A stretch of 64,000 nucleotides of DNA from Flavobacterium ranwuense (lineage in GTDB: Bacteria; Bacteroidota; Bacteroidia; Flavobacteriales; Flavobacteriaceae): positions 186,001 through 250,000 of the forward strand of contig NZ_SMLH01000001.1 of the NCBI RefSeq assembly GCF_004349315.1, given 5' to 3'. Of this stretch, positions 19,144 through 28,595 are shown one piece after another. The notes beneath the pieces are model-generated. The model saw only the letters and a program-made list of their open reading frames with translations, was not told where the DNA came from and made no database searches. Position 1 is the first letter of the stretch. Each line of letters begins with the position of its first letter. A program made the position numbers and the translations under genes.

Positions 19144-20418
19144 ATGTATGCTTTAGTCGATTGTAACAATTTCTATGCTTCCTGCGAGCGTGTTTTTCAA
19201 CCGAAATTCGTTGGAAAACCGGTTGCAATATTGTCAAATAACGACGGCTGTGTGATTTCCAGAAGCAATGAGGCAAAGGATGTAGGAGTTCCTATGGGTG
19301 CGCCAATATTCAAGATTAAGGAATTGGTAAAAGAGAAAAATGTAGAAATATTTTCTTCGAATTATCCGCTTTATGGTGATTTGAGTAATCGAGTGATGTC
19401 AATTTTAGGTCAATTTACACCAAATGTAGAAATTTACAGCATCGATGAAGCCTTTCTGAATTTTGATGGTTTGACTATTTCCGATTATCAGAATTATGGA
19501 ATCCAAATGAAAACCCGCGTACAAAAATGGGTAGGAATTCCTGTTTGCATTGGTTTTGCACCAACGAAAGCATTATCAAAAGTAGCCAATAAAATTGCCA
19601 AGAAATTCCAAGACAGAACGCAAGGTGTTTATGTTATTGATACCGAGGAAAAACGCATCAAAGCCTTGAAATGGACTAAGATTGAAGATGTTTGGGGCAT
19701 TGGTTATCGCATGAATAAAAAGATGAAAACGAGAAATATTGTGACTGCTTTAGATTTTATTGCACCACAACACGAAGCTTGGATCAAAAAAGAAATGGGT
19801 GTGATAGGTATGCGTTTGAAATATGAACTGGAAGGAAAATCAGTTTTGGATTTAGAACCCATTGTTGACCAAAAGAAAAGTATCGCTACGACCCGAAGTT
19901 TTCCAAAACAGATTTCCGATTTTGATTTGCTGCGCGAACGTGTGGCTACTTTTGCATCGGTTTGCGCAGAAAAATTGCGAAAACAAAATTCCTGCTGTCA
20001 TACCATTATTGTGATGCTGGTGGTTGATAAACATACGGTGCAAACTTCCAAATATTATTTTAACATGGCGATTACATTGCCGTATGCGTCAAATTCTACG
20101 TTGACAATTTCCAATGCAGCCATCGATATGTTGAAAAAACTGCACCAAGGAAATGAGCATTTGAAATTCAAGAAAGCGGGTGTTATCGTAACCGAATTGA
20201 TTGATCAGGACAAGAAACAGCTGCAGTTGTTTGACGAGGAAAACCCCAAACATTTGGTACTGATGAAAGTCATGGATGGTCTCAATAACAAAATTGGAGA
20301 TAAAAAAGTAAAGTTGGCTACCCAAAATTTAAGTTTGACCTGGAATATGAATCAGAATCATTTATCACCAAAATACACCACTAATTTTAAAGATATTCTC
20401 GAAATAAAATGCCAATAA
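19144..20418 (+). CDS. umuC: Y-family translesion DNA polymerase (UmuC)
   Basis: A 424-residue error-prone polymerase that copies past DNA lesions. The N-terminal catalytic palm holds the metal ligands in YALVDCNNFYASCERVF and the YSIDEAFL motif (near residue 100). The little-finger region is followed by the UmuC-specific C-terminal domain (DUF4113 type, ending near TTNFKDILEIKCQ). It overlaps umuD by 10 bases, so the two are cotranslated. The order umuC-umuD is the reverse of the E. coli umuDC operon. Confidence 0.95.
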   Translation: MYALVDCNNFYASCERVFQPKFVGKPVAILSNNDGCVISRSNEAKDVGVPMGAPIFKIKELVKEKNVEIFSSNYPLYGDLSNRVMSILGQFTPNVEIYSIDEAFLNFDGLTISDYQNYGIQMKTRVQKWVGIPVCIGFAPTKALSKVANKIAKKFQDRTQGVYVIDTEEKRIKALKWTKIEDVWGIGYRMNKKMKTRNIVTALDFIAPQHEAWIKKEMGVIGMRLKYELEGKSVLDLEPIVDQKKSIATTRSFPKQISDFDLLRERVATFASVCAEKLRKQNSCCHTIIVMLVVDKHTVQTSKYYFNMAITLPYASNSTLTISNAAIDMLKKLHQGNEHLKFKKAGVIVTELIDQDKKQLQLFDEENPKHLVLMKVMDGLNNKIGDKKVKLATQNLSLTWNMNQNHLSPKYTTNFKDILEIKCQ

Positions 20419-20855
20419 ATAAAGATAAAGATCAAAAACTAACGTTCTTTCTGCCTGATTTTGAAAGTGACTTAAAAATTCCTTTCATAAACGAAGGTGT
20501 TTCGGCGGGATTCCCCTCGCCTGCCGCGGATTTTATGGAAACGAATATTGATTTGAACAAAGAACTTAGTGAAAATCCGTTAGCAACTTTTTACATCAAA
20601 GTCAAAGGGAATTCCATGATTGATGCCGGTATAAATGACAAAGATGTTCTTGTCGTGGACCGAAGCTTGGAACCGCAGAACAACAAAATTGCAATTTGCT
20701 TTATCGATGGTGAATTTACCGTAAAACGCATGCAACTGGAAAAAGACTGTTTGTATCTGATGCCAGAAAATTCCAATTATTCTCCGATAAAAGTCACCGA
20801 AGAAAACCAATTAATCATTTGGGGAATTGTGACCTATGTGATTAAGAAGGTATAG
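20409..20855 (+). CDS. umuD: LexA/UmuD-family self-cleaving subunit (UmuD)
   Basis: Partner of UmuC: RecA-stimulated self-cleavage gives the active form that joins the polymerase. The 148-residue protein has the cleavage bond Ala33-Gly34 in EGVSAGFPSPA, nucleophile Ser69 in KGNSMIDAGI and general base Lys106 in GEFTVKRM. The N-terminus lacks a LexA DNA-binding domain, so it is UmuD and not LexA. Its start lies inside the end of umuC. Confidence 0.93.
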   Translation: MPINKDKDQKLTFFLPDFESDLKIPFINEGVSAGFPSPAADFMETNIDLNKELSENPLATFYIKVKGNSMIDAGINDKDVLVVDRSLEPQNNKIAICFIDGEFTVKRMQLEKDCLYLMPENSNYSPIKVTEENQLIIWGIVTYVIKKV

Positions 20856-21037
20856 CGTCGTTTTTAGTTAAAAACTACTGTAAAGAGAGCCGGGATATGA
20901 ATATGCAAATAAAAAATGTACAAAAAGAAAGTACTAATTTCTAATAATTGGTTAAAATTGATTTTTATAGTTTAAAAAATTTAGGATTCAATTTCAATAA
21001 AAAAAATCAAATTATTATAAGCCGTTTCTAGTAATAA

Positions 21038-22228
21038 CTATAAATTGCTATTCAAATACTCATTAAGTATTTGCAAACAGTACCATTCCTGTCTTGGTAA
21101 ATGAAAAGGGCCTTTGAACATATTTCCTTTGGCGGTTTGGGCAATAGTCCCATCCTTATGTAAATAGCCAAACCATTCTCCATTGGCTGCATCATGAAAT
21201 TTATCGTACGCATAATCATGGACCATTTTATGCCATTTTGCATATTTTTCATCACCAGTCATGGTATAGGCTAAGAGTGTCGCGATGATTACCTCATTAT
21301 GAGGCCACCAAAATTTCATGTCCTGCCAGTATTCCTGTACCGGTTTATCATACACATCACGGAAATATAAAATACCGCCATCTTCCTTATCCCATCCGCG
21401 TTCCCACATATAATCAAGTATTTTACAGCCCAACGCAATTAAATGGGGGTCGTTATTTCTGTGTTTTGCTTCATGCAAAATGAACCAAGCTCCTTCAATG
21501 GCATGTCCGGGATTCAAGGTGCGTCCATCAATATGATCGATTATAGAACCATCTGGTGCTACTTGTTCCATGACGCATTTAATATCGTCTTTTACAAAAT
21601 CGCGCTCAATTTCGGTAATCCATTTGCTGATCCATTCGTCACAACGCGGATCTCCTATGTTTTCTCTTAATTGTTGCGCCGTGTTCATCATAATCATCGG
21701 CACTCCAATTCCTTTAGAAGGACGGGTTGAAGTAAATTTAGGTTCTAATAAACCCGGAGTACTGGAGTATTCAATACATTTTCCGAATAAAAAACGGGCT
21801 TTTTCAGCAGCAGCCTCATCTCCGCTTGCTTTTGCGTAAGCAGACAAGGCAATCACCGCAAAGGTTTCCGAAAAATAATAGCGACGTTTACGTATCGGTT
21901 GTCCATCACGGGTTACATGAAAAAACATCTGCCCATCGGTATCAAAACAATGATTATTTAAAAAATCGATACCAGATTTAGAACCTTCCAGCCATTCTTG
22001 TTTTGGTTCAACGGTATTGTAAAGTGTTGCCAATAACCAAGCGGCACGGCCTTGTATCCAAACGGCTTTGTCATCGTCAATCAAACTTCCGTCCTGATCC
22101 CGCATTAATAAATAACCTCCAAACTCGGTATCAATAGAACGTGGAAACCAAAATGGAACGGTGTCATTTAATAATTGATTCTGATAAAACTCTTTTAGGT
22201 TTTGGAGATCTCTTTTTGAATAGCTCAT
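21038..22228 (-). CDS. AGE-family sugar 2-epimerase
   Basis: A 396-residue (alpha/alpha)6-barrel enzyme of the N-acylglucosamine 2-epimerase family. It shows the family stretches WIQGRAAWLLATLYN (near residue 57), a central GHAIEGAWFILHE with a catalytic His, and the C-terminal WWPHNEVIIATLLAY and GPFHLPRQEWYC with the second His. The family includes N-acylglucosamine, cellobiose and mannobiose 2-epimerases, and sequence alone does not separate them here. It is cytoplasmic. It lies downstream of susD/susC on the same strand but after a 544-base gap with a strong palindrome, so it may have its own promoter. Confidence 0.87.
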   Translation of the reverse strand: MSYSKRDLQNLKEFYQNQLLNDTVPFWFPRSIDTEFGGYLLMRDQDGSLIDDDKAVWIQGRAAWLLATLYNTVEPKQEWLEGSKSGIDFLNNHCFDTDGQMFFHVTRDGQPIRKRRYYFSETFAVIALSAYAKASGDEAAAEKARFLFGKCIEYSSTPGLLEPKFTSTRPSKGIGVPMIMMNTAQQLRENIGDPRCDEWISKWITEIERDFVKDDIKCVMEQVAPDGSIIDHIDGRTLNPGHAIEGAWFILHEAKHRNNDPHLIALGCKILDYMWERGWDKEDGGILYFRDVYDKPVQEYWQDMKFWWPHNEVIIATLLAYTMTGDEKYAKWHKMVHDYAYDKFHDAANGEWFGYLHKDGTIAQTAKGNMFKGPFHLPRQEWYCLQILNEYLNSNL

Positions 22229-22772
22229 TTTAATATATTTTTAGAAACCAATATTTTTTCATTCACACTGGTTGTTAACTTTTAGGTCGTTTGGTTAATG
22301 TTATTGACTATTTGTTTTAAAATTTATAGCTGTTAACAGGCTGGACAATGCTTGTTACTATATCAGATAAGGCGAAATCTGGAAATTTCGCCTCAACGGA
22401 TAAAAAACCAACCAAACCAAACAAATTTATGAGAACATAGTAGCGCTATGTTTGTGAATAGTAGGCATAGACAAAGTCATTTCCCTTTGGGTACAGGAAA
22501 CTGATTTGAACAAGTAAAGTGATTAAAACAATAACGGTCTTTAAAGCAAATCCTGACGTGGAGTCTACCTTTGATATTTTTTCGTACCCATTTATTATGA
22601 AACACCGCTAAAATAACTCTCAATAGTTATGAGAGATTATTATGGGTGCTAAATGAGTTGAAACAAGTCCCTTGTTACTGTTGGATTTCCATAAGATCTC
22701 TTTAATTAAACCGGAAACAGTTAACTGTTTCCGGTTTAATCTTTAGAGTGTAGTTCTAAAATCCAGATTTTA
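22229..22772. other. Spacer with several hairpins between epimerase and susD
   Basis: 544 bases without a gene. Apart from the perfect palindrome at 22705-22740, GGCGAAAT (22371-22378) pairs with ATTTCGCC (22385-22392), and CTCTCA (22617-22622) pairs with TGAGAG (22630-22635). No TAnnTTTG promoter for the epimerase was found. Confidence 0.5.
22705..22740 (-). terminator. Perfect 36-base palindrome after susD
   Basis: ATTAAACCGGAAACAGTT is followed at once by its exact reverse complement, giving an 18-bp arm on each side. It lies 32 bases after the susD stop (minus strand). It may end the susCD transcript, but there is no proper U-tract, so a protein-binding or RNA-stabilising role is possible. 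Confidence 0.55.
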
Positions 22773-24224
22773 TTATGGATTTTGAGTGATTTTTGGATTG
22801 AAGTTAATGGTGTTTTGAGATATTGGAAACAATATCTTTTTACCTACCATTGATAGAACAAGATTTGTTTTATTGAAACGAACTAAATCCCACCACGCTT
22901 TACCTTCAAAAGCTAATTCTTTTAGACGTTCATTTAAAATAACATCATTATTAGCTGCCTGAGAACCATTTGTAAATGAGGCAGAAGCATCGGCTCTTTG
23001 CATTACTAGGTTCATTTCGGCAGTTGGATCCTGACCTAAAGCATTTTTAATTTCTGCTTTCATCAACAAGATGTCAGCCCAACGGTAAATAATGATATCG
23101 CTGACAAATCTTCGGGTAGCGCCGTCAACAGTTCCATTATATTTTACCAAACCTGTTACTACCGGAGTAGATCCATTATATAAAGTTAAATAAGTAGCTG
23201 TTTTTCTGGTATCGTTGGCCGCAAAGTTAAAACGCGTAATATCCGGTTGAACTCTGGAAATACCTGCATTACCAGCACCAACTCCCAAAGTTCCAAAAGT
23301 TGCAGTTGCAGTTGCAGCTGTTAATGGAGCAAAGTCACTTGGTCCAACAAACATAAAAGAATTCCAATTATCAGATAAAGAGGAAGGCACATCTGCTAAT
23401 GAATAGCGCACTGCAAAAAGCACTTCAGCATTTCCTTTATTGGTAAAACCAAATACATCTTTGAAATTAGGTAATAATGTGGGTGCTGAAGGAATAGCAT
23501 TAATTGCAGTCAAAGCCGTATTTAAATCAGTACTTCCGCCACCTAATTGTTTTGCAGTCCATAAATTTACATCTGCTTTTAAAGCATAAGTTGATGATAC
23601 GGATAATTGGGTTTTATTGTTTGTTGCATCCGGATAATTGGCAATCGCCAATTCAATATCAGACTTAATAAATGCAAAAGTTTCTTCAATTGTATTACGC
23701 GGAACAATATATTCGGATTGATTTGTATTCTCAGTTGGCGTAGTTACTATTGGTACACCACCCCAAGAACGAGCCATTATGAAATAAGCCAAAGCGCGCA
23801 TAGAATACGCTTGCGCGATGTATCTCTTTTGCTCATTCACGGTTGTTGGACTAAATTGAATCGTCGGAACATATTTCAAAACTAAATTCGCTTGGTGAAT
23901 TACCTTGTATAAACCAGCCCAGTCCACATCTATATTTTGTGCCGTTAGGTTATTATTGTAATAATTTGCCAAACTCAGAGGTGATTGTACACCACTAGTT
24001 ATTTCAGCACTTCTTGCTCCTCCCAAAAGGTAATAATTTTGTTGGGTTTGGGTTCTAAAGTTGAAGTACATGCCGTTTACACCAGCTTTCGCATCATCTT
24101 CTGTTTTCCAAAAACTGGCAGAAGTAATTACGCTTTCAGATTGTAAGTTTAAATCGTCTTCACACGAACTGAATAGTGAAAGTCCTGTAAAAAGTATAGA
24201 ATATAAAAGAATTTTCTTTTTCAT
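22773..24224 (-). CDS. SusD/RagB family outer-membrane lipoprotein (pair 1)
   Basis: Glycan-binding surface lipoprotein that acts as the lid on a SusC transporter. The 483-residue protein starts with a lipoprotein signal peptide, with the lipobox Cys near residue 21 (LFSSCEDDLN); the acidic residues right after Cys fit surface export in Bacteroidota. It shows TPR-like helices (QAYSMRALAYFIMARSWGGVPIVT) and the conserved C-terminal ERLKELAFEGKAWWDLVRFNK. It follows susC by 18 bases on the same strand. Confidence 0.94.
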   Translation of the reverse strand: MKKKILLYSILFTGLSLFSSCEDDLNLQSESVITSASFWKTEDDAKAGVNGMYFNFRTQTQQNYYLLGGARSAEITSGVQSPLSLANYYNNNLTAQNIDVDWAGLYKVIHQANLVLKYVPTIQFSPTTVNEQKRYIAQAYSMRALAYFIMARSWGGVPIVTTPTENTNQSEYIVPRNTIEETFAFIKSDIELAIANYPDATNNKTQLSVSSTYALKADVNLWTAKQLGGGSTDLNTALTAINAIPSAPTLLPNFKDVFGFTNKGNAEVLFAVRYSLADVPSSLSDNWNSFMFVGPSDFAPLTAATATATFGTLGVGAGNAGISRVQPDITRFNFAANDTRKTATYLTLYNGSTPVVTGLVKYNGTVDGATRRFVSDIIIYRWADILLMKAEIKNALGQDPTAEMNLVMQRADASASFTNGSQAANNDVILNERLKELAFEGKAWWDLVRFNKTNLVLSMVGKKILFPISQNTINFNPKITQNP

Positions 24225-24242
24225 GATATTTATTATTAAAAA

Positions 24243-27200
24243 TTACAAACCAATATTTAAACCAAGGATGAAGTTTTTTGGAACAGGATAAGTCCCTTTT
24301 GCTCCGGCATCATTTAATGCAAGACTTGAACCACCGTCAACACCTTGTACTTCCGGGCTTAAACCACTGTATTTAGTAAAATAGTGTAAATTGCTTCCTG
24401 TTACATAAACACGTACATTAGATAATCTTGCTTTCTCAACCATTGATTTTGGGAGCGTATAGCTGAATGTAATTTCTCTGATACATAGATAATCCCCACT
24501 TTCGTAGTAGCGGCTATTTCCTTGGAACATATTAGTATTATAAGCGGCACCACTTGCTTCAGAACGGAATAAGTTGTTTTGGTTGGTTTGATCCGCCCAA
24601 CGGTAACGAGGTACATCTGTAATGTCCCCTTCTTTTTGCCAAGATTGTAAGCTTTCGGCCAATAATCCGTAATTTCCTTGAAATTGACCTACAAAACGCG
24701 CTCTGGCCTCATTGTAAATAGTAGCTCCTAAAGAGTAATCAGTTCTTACGGTTAATGAAAATCCTTTGTAATTGGCATCAAAATTAAACCCTCCTACAAA
24801 TTTAGGGAACATATTACCCATGTAAGTTCTGTCACGGCTGTCAATTGTACCATTGGCATCAGCATCTAAAAAGACTGCGTCTCCAGCAAATTTCTTACCT
24901 GTTGGGTTACCGCCGCCTGCTGCAGTTTTAGTTACATAATTATCCTTTGTAGTTAAGTTGTAAGCATCGGCTTCTGCTTGTGTAGAAAGAATACGCAATT
25001 GTTTGTGGGCATAAAAGTCACCAATTTTTTGACCCTCTTGTAAACCACCCACAAATTTATAAGAACCGCTAGCTGTGTCCCAAATTTCAGTTCCACCAAT
25101 TCTATTGTTTAAATTCCCGTTGAAAGGTAATTTTTCAATTACGTTTGTATTGTGCGAAACATTGGCCCCAACATTAATTTTCAATTCATTTTTGTTGTAA
25201 ACATTAGCGTTTAATTCTAATTCAAAACCTTTACTTCTTAATCCGCCTAAATTTGTTAGTACTGTAGAGAAACCACTATTAGAAGGAAGAGTCAAATTAG
25301 TCAATAAATCAGAAGTTAATTTATTATAAAAGTCTCCAATTATTCTAATTCTGTTGTCGTGAATACCCAAATCAAAACCGGCGTTTAAAGTTTGTGATTG
25401 CTCCCATTTCAAACCTGGATTTGCAATTTGAGAATTTATAATTGCAGATTGACCATTGTAACTGTTGGCAAATCCGTTAGCAGAACCGGAATATAATCCA
25501 CCTGCTTGAAAATCACCCAATGTGCCTAAGTTTCCGTTTACTCCATAACTTCCACGAAGTTTGAAAGAAGAAACAGCTTCGGGCATCACTTTCCAAAAAT
25601 TCTCTTCATGTGCATTCCAACCTACAGATAATCCTGGAAAAAAACCATATTTTTGATCCGGACCTAAACTTGAAGCACCATCATAACGGAAAGACGCTGT
25701 TGCAAAATACCTGCTTTTGTAATCGTAATTTACACGACCAAAAACACTATTCAATACTAACTTTGTATTGTTACTAAATACAGAAACCGGTATAGGTGAC
25801 GAATCCAAAGTTTGAGCAAGATCCGAAGGGCTTCCTTTTCCAGAAGCATTAAATGTTTTTATGGTTCTTTCAAATTTAGAGACCCCTAATTTTGCATCAA
25901 AAGCACCTAGGTTATCCAATGGCTTAATATAATTGAATACTCCTTCGTATTGATATTGAGTCAATTGGTTGCTTGTTCTAGTGGCGGTACGCATATTGTC
26001 AACTAGACCATTGTTCCCACTTAAAAAAGCTTGTTGGAAAGTATTGTTATTGTCACTTTCGCTGTAAAGCGATAATGAAGGAGTGAAGCTAAAATCTTTA
26101 GTGATTTTCAAATCACCATCAACACCCATCTGTAATTTATTATTTTCATTGATCCCTTTCACTTTACCCATTTGGTATAATGGATTTCCGTTGATGTTGT
26201 TTTGGCCTGGAGCCAAAGTACCATCTTCCAAGTATAATTTTGTTGTAGGGGAGTTTCCTAAATACCTGTTGAAAACAACGCTATTGGCAACTACTTGATT
26301 ATTGCTTGATTTAGAGTATAATACTCTACCGTTTACCGTAAAGTTATCGGCTACTTTCAATGACGCATTCAATTTACTGGTGAAACGTTGGTACCCGGTA
26401 AAAATAGTGATACCATCCCCTTTTAAATACCCTAAACTTAAATCAAATACACCGGTATCTCCACCACCACTAATACCTAAAGTGTGATTTTGTGTAATTG
26501 CATTTTGAAATAAAACATCATTCCAATCCGTGCTTTTATACATAATAGTATTGGCAGCATTAAGAGGATCTGCCATTTCTTGCCAACCTTTAGCTTGTAA
26601 ACCTTGAATAGTAGTTGCAGATAAATTTGATTTTAACAAAGTAGCAAATGGCGTATTTGATAATAAATTATTTCCTGTTCCGGCAGGAGTAGCTCCCGTT
26701 AATTGTCCTAATCTCGCAACACCTGTGGTAGTCGAAAGTCCGGCAATTTCGGCAGCATTATACAAACCTAAACGTTGCAATCTAATATAGTCTCCACCAT
26801 CTAAAAAGTCATATTTTTTACCTACTTGACTATTTTGCGTAGAAACATTATAAGTGATTTTAGTTTTACCGGCTTTACCAGTCGAGGTTGTAATAATAAT
26901 TACACCATTAGAAGCACGTGCTCCATAGATTGATGTTGCTGCAGCATCCTTTAACACTTGTAAAGAGGCAATATCCAGAGAGTTGATATCGTCAATCTGA
27001 GTACGAATAACTCCGTCAACAATATACATAGGAGTTGCGCCTGCCGGATTGTCAATAGAAGTACCTCCACGAACTAAAATGTCAGATGCTTTACCTGGTT
27101 GCCCAGATGCTGTACGTACCACTAAACCCGTTACATTTCCCTGTAATGCTTGTGTTACATTTGAATAAGGAACATTTTCTAAAACTTTTTTGTCTAATTT

Positions 27201-27692
27201 AGAAACTGAGGTGCTTAAGGTTCGTCTGTTTTGCGAACCATAACCTACAACAATAACCTCATTCATTTGCTGTCCTACTTCTTTTAGAACTATAGCAAGA
27301 GGCATATTTCCAATAGTTACTTCTTGTTCCTGAAGTCCAATGTAAGAAACAACTAATGTTGTAACATTGTCAGGAACTTCAAATGCAAAATTTCCGTCAA
27401 AATCGGTTTGTGTTGAAATAGTAGTGCCTTTGGCAATAATATTTACTCCAGGTAAAGTTTCTCCTTTTTCATTAGTTACCTTTCCAGTAATTTTCTTTTG
27501 GATTGTTTCTAATTTGGTTGTTTCTTTTGTAGCGGTACTGTTTTTTTCAAAAAAAACAGTCGTTCTTAAAGATCCTGAAGCTGATGCTTGAACGGTAAAA
27601 GCGACTAGAAATAAGGATGTTAATTTCATAGCTTTCCCAAAGTTAGGGGTAAGCCAATAATTTTTAGGCTTGCTTTTTGGTAATAAATACAT
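24243..27692 (-). CDS. SusC/RagA TonB-linked outer-membrane transporter without STN domain (pair 1)
   Basis: A 1149-residue outer-membrane beta-barrel that imports oligosaccharides with energy from TonB. Order: an extended N-terminus (LLPKSKPKNYWLT), signal peptide (about residues 22-42), a carboxypeptidase-regulatory-like domain (KKITGKVTNEKGETLPGVNI, about 67-145), a TonB box and plug (EVIVVGYGSQNRR onward), then a barrel that ends in a long aromatic C-terminus. The segment before the regulatory domain is short, so the STN domain that talks to FecR is missing. Its upstream region nevertheless carries the same promoter block and leader hairpins as the STN-bearing SusC at 30637. I kept the start at 27692 because the N-terminal extension is conserved in that paralogue. 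Confidence 0.93.
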   Translation of the reverse strand: MYLLPKSKPKNYWLTPNFGKAMKLTSLFLVAFTVQASASGSLRTTVFFEKNSTATKETTKLETIQKKITGKVTNEKGETLPGVNIIAKGTTISTQTDFDGNFAFEVPDNVTTLVVSYIGLQEQEVTIGNMPLAIVLKEVGQQMNEVIVVGYGSQNRRTLSTSVSKLDKKVLENVPYSNVTQALQGNVTGLVVRTASGQPGKASDILVRGGTSIDNPAGATPMYIVDGVIRTQIDDINSLDIASLQVLKDAAATSIYGARASNGVIIITTSTGKAGKTKITYNVSTQNSQVGKKYDFLDGGDYIRLQRLGLYNAAEIAGLSTTTGVARLGQLTGATPAGTGNNLLSNTPFATLLKSNLSATTIQGLQAKGWQEMADPLNAANTIMYKSTDWNDVLFQNAITQNHTLGISGGGDTGVFDLSLGYLKGDGITIFTGYQRFTSKLNASLKVADNFTVNGRVLYSKSSNNQVVANSVVFNRYLGNSPTTKLYLEDGTLAPGQNNINGNPLYQMGKVKGINENNKLQMGVDGDLKITKDFSFTPSLSLYSESDNNNTFQQAFLSGNNGLVDNMRTATRTSNQLTQYQYEGVFNYIKPLDNLGAFDAKLGVSKFERTIKTFNASGKGSPSDLAQTLDSSPIPVSVFSNNTKLVLNSVFGRVNYDYKSRYFATASFRYDGASSLGPDQKYGFFPGLSVGWNAHEENFWKVMPEAVSSFKLRGSYGVNGNLGTLGDFQAGGLYSGSANGFANSYNGQSAIINSQIANPGLKWEQSQTLNAGFDLGIHDNRIRIIGDFYNKLTSDLLTNLTLPSNSGFSTVLTNLGGLRSKGFELELNANVYNKNELKINVGANVSHNTNVIEKLPFNGNLNNRIGGTEIWDTASGSYKFVGGLQEGQKIGDFYAHKQLRILSTQAEADAYNLTTKDNYVTKTAAGGGNPTGKKFAGDAVFLDADANGTIDSRDRTYMGNMFPKFVGGFNFDANYKGFSLTVRTDYSLGATIYNEARARFVGQFQGNYGLLAESLQSWQKEGDITDVPRYRWADQTNQNNLFRSEASGAAYNTNMFQGNSRYYESGDYLCIREITFSYTLPKSMVEKARLSNVRVYVTGSNLHYFTKYSGLSPEVQGVDGGSSLALNDAGAKGTYPVPKNFILGLNIGL

Positions 27693-27857
27693 ACTTTTGT
27701 AATGGTTTTGGTTAATAATTCTTCCTTCTTGGTTTATTTATTTGTTTTCAGAACCTAGTCCTTTTTTATAAGGACCCAACCAGCGATGTTAGTAGCATTT
27801 GCTGGTTTTTTTATGGATTAAAAAATAAATAAATATTTTGTAAAAAAGGGTTGCCCC
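27693..27857 (-). promoter_or_regulatory. ECF-type promoter and two-hairpin leader of susC pair 1
   Basis: On the minus strand GGGGCAACCC (complement of 27848-27857) is followed by a T-run and an AT-rich region. Hairpin 1 then has 7-bp arms AACCAGC/GCTGGTT (27778-27784 and 27801-27807). Hairpin 2 has GTCCTT/AAGGAC (27758-27763 and 27770-27775). The last 30 bases before the ATG (ATTAACCAAAACCATTAC...) nearly match those of the second susC. Conservation between two divergent operons argues for function. Confidence 0.7.
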
Positions 27858-28595
27858 GCTCTAGTCTAACTATTATGCAATCACTTTTAAAAAAAATCTC
27901 AGTTTTAAAATAAAATTATACTTTAGTTCTCAAAGGCACCTCTTTCTCATTTACAACCTCTACGTCACATTAGAGAATTATCTGTGCAAAATTATTTTGA
28001 GATTTCCAATATTAAAAAAAGGGAATTCTCTTTTTGTGCTACTAATTCCTTTCTGTGTTTTATTCTCTTAAACTAGGCTATATTTCTTGATACAGCTTCA
28101 AGGTGAGAAGATGAAAAACAGATATTAGGAACAACAATAAAATAGAATATTTATTTCTCTGTGTTATTGGCTTAATTATCACGATGGTAAATATATAAAA
28201 TAATTTAATAAATATACTACAATTAATAAAATATTTTAATAATAAAAATTAGAATACTAATTTAAATGTTAATTAACGAGAATATTTTTTATCAAAGGCT
28301 GAAAATAGCGGTAATTCCGACATGGAGTCATTTTAGTTATAATCATGGGAAAATAGTACTTATTATATAATTATAAGTAAATTCTTACTTAATGATTATT
28401 ACGAAATTTCAGGAATACAACCCGTTAGGTGCAATTATTTGAAGAAAAATAAATACGCCTAACAGATTTTAAATAAGAGTTTACTGATGAAAAAGTTATA
28501 AAATTCTGTTTTCTAGATTTTTTAACGTGTCTTTATTTATTTTGGCTATGTTTGTTCCAATCTTATTGTATTAAAACTTACAGCCAACCCATAAT
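27858..28595. other. Long AT-rich spacer between divergent susC and ECF sigma gene
   Basis: 738 bases without a credible gene. TATGTTTG at 28547-28554 is an exact -7 element 41 bases before the sigma-factor ATG. An 8-base inverted repeat GTTAGGTG/CGCCTAAC (28424-28431 and 28456-28463; one G-T pair) surrounds a 24-base loop and could be an operator or RNA stem. The rest looks featureless. Confidence 0.5.

Noticed and set aside
20409..20855. LexA repressor instead of UmuD
   Set aside because: Only the cleavage and protease part is present, with 33 residues before the cleavage site and no DNA-binding domain; it overlaps umuC.
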